Shown here: in pieces, positions 45,368 through 45,829 of the stretch
Numbering within the stretch: position 1 is the stretch's first letter
How the letters are laid out: each line of letters opens with the position of its first letter
NCBI GenBank assembly: GCA_937923255.1
Contig: CALAIL010000042.1
Span: forward strand, 1 to 45,829
Direction of reading: 5' to 3'
Source: an uncultured Propionivibrio sp.
Lineage (GTDB): Bacteria; Pseudomonadota; Gammaproteobacteria; Burkholderiales; Rhodocyclaceae
DNA: 45,829 nucleotides
Notes under the pieces: model-generated
Told to the model about the DNA's origin: nothing
Databases searched by the model: none
What the model saw: the letters and a program-made list of their open reading frames with translations, nothing else
Translations under genes and position numbers: made by a program

Positions 45368-45829
45368 AAACAGGCGTAAGGACATTTAGGGTGATAAAAA
45401 GAGCTTGAAGCCTTATGCTGCAAGTCTTTAATGGGGATCCAAGGCTTTGAACAAAAAGTTGCCCTTTTTGCAGCGCAAAACAGATCAAGCAGAACGGCGC
45501 TTCGTCATCGATGTCAGCGATGGTAAATAGACCGCCGCGCAACTTGCAGCCCAGTATGGATGCAGTTCAAAAACCATCCATCCGCCGCCATCTCGCCCAA
45601 GCAGCCACCAAGACCCCTTACAAAAATAACCGGAGCGTATTGCCGCGCCAGGTTGAAGCATCACCGAATCACAGCCGCCGTGACCGAAGACACGCAATAA
45701 TGCTTGCCCCGCAGCCCGCGTAAAACGGGCATCCCCGGAAGGGCTGCCCGCCAGCCCAGTGTTTACGCGGGTTTCCGGCCTGCCTATCCGCAAGCCCAAT
45801 GTTTACGGGGACGTCCGGCCTACCTGCCC
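45368..45829. repeat. Right-end gap with REP-like modules
   Basis: After the deaminase stop no terminator or gene is convincing; a 104-codon leftward ORF (45485-45799) runs through the repeat and looks spurious. At 45700-45829 lie several palindromic modules (GCCCGCGTAAAACGGGC, CCCAGTGTTTACGCGGGTTT, CCCAATGTTTACGGGG) related to the dispersed family. They run to the window edge, so the copy may continue. Confidence 0.5.

Noticed and set aside
45485..45799. 104-codon leftward ORF at the right end
   Set aside because: It overlaps the REP-like repeat and has no recognised motif or ribosome site.

Overview
This window looks like a chromosomal segment of a betaproteobacterium, most likely of the Rhodocyclales type. 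That placement is inferred from gene content and order (PHP phosphoesterase, YciO/Sua5, M50 protease, scpA, scpB, rluB; alaA to hom to thrC), from the GC-rich coding sequence and from homolog resemblance as remembered; no search was run. Most of the window is ordinary housekeeping and transport sequence, densely packed, with several AT-rich or repeat-filled gaps.

Layout. 310-2404 (-) encodes a QseBC-like two-component system. 2890-4602 (+) is a YbaL-type cation/proton antiporter with an RCK domain. 4687-10771 (-) is a six-gene Mrp multisubunit Na+/H+ antiporter operon with MrpA and MrpB fused. A DUF3597 gene (11171-11560) with a clear terminator follows. pepN, ettA and a TerC/YgdQ membrane protein occupy 12008-18051 (-). 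A frameshifted gcvH pseudogene lies at 18476-18844, then a methylmalonyl-CoA decarboxylase-like gene (19069-19848, -). 20173-25587 (+) is a tightly overlapping run of PHP, yciO, M50 protease, scpA, scpB and rluB. A RhuM-family gene (25784-26803) sits alone between two nearly identical direct repeats of about 125 bp. The alanine/threonine operon alaA, GNAT, hom, thrC runs leftward over 27019-31490. An ArnD-like protein that has lost its metal-binding residues (31843-32727), a Bax inhibitor-1 family protein, tRNA-Ser(UGA), a GNAT enzyme, an AT-rich orphan membrane protein, a sirtuin, a DUF3079 protein, a polytopic membrane protein and a non-canonical NRAMP transporter fill 31843-39906. The right end (40414-45367, +) is a purine-type ABC importer (ATPase and two permeases) followed by an 8-oxoguanine deaminase-like amidohydrolase.

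Three themes stand out. First, a family of intergenic REP-like palindromic modules is scattered over the window (about 148-258, 11690-11790, 11908-11976, 17155-17255, 25604-25728, 26811-26934, 36992-37060, 37440-37500, 45700-45829), and one pair brackets the rhuM gene. Second, there are signs of gene decay or repurposing: a gcvH pseudogene and an ArnD-like pseudoenzyme. Third, there are small or unusual genes that standard calling could miss or underdescribe: a 27-residue hydrophobic peptide in an AT-rich gap, a RluB with a basic tail of about 230 residues, and an AT-rich orphan with a duplicated C-terminal motif. No transposase, integrase, CRISPR array or recognisable phage gene is present.
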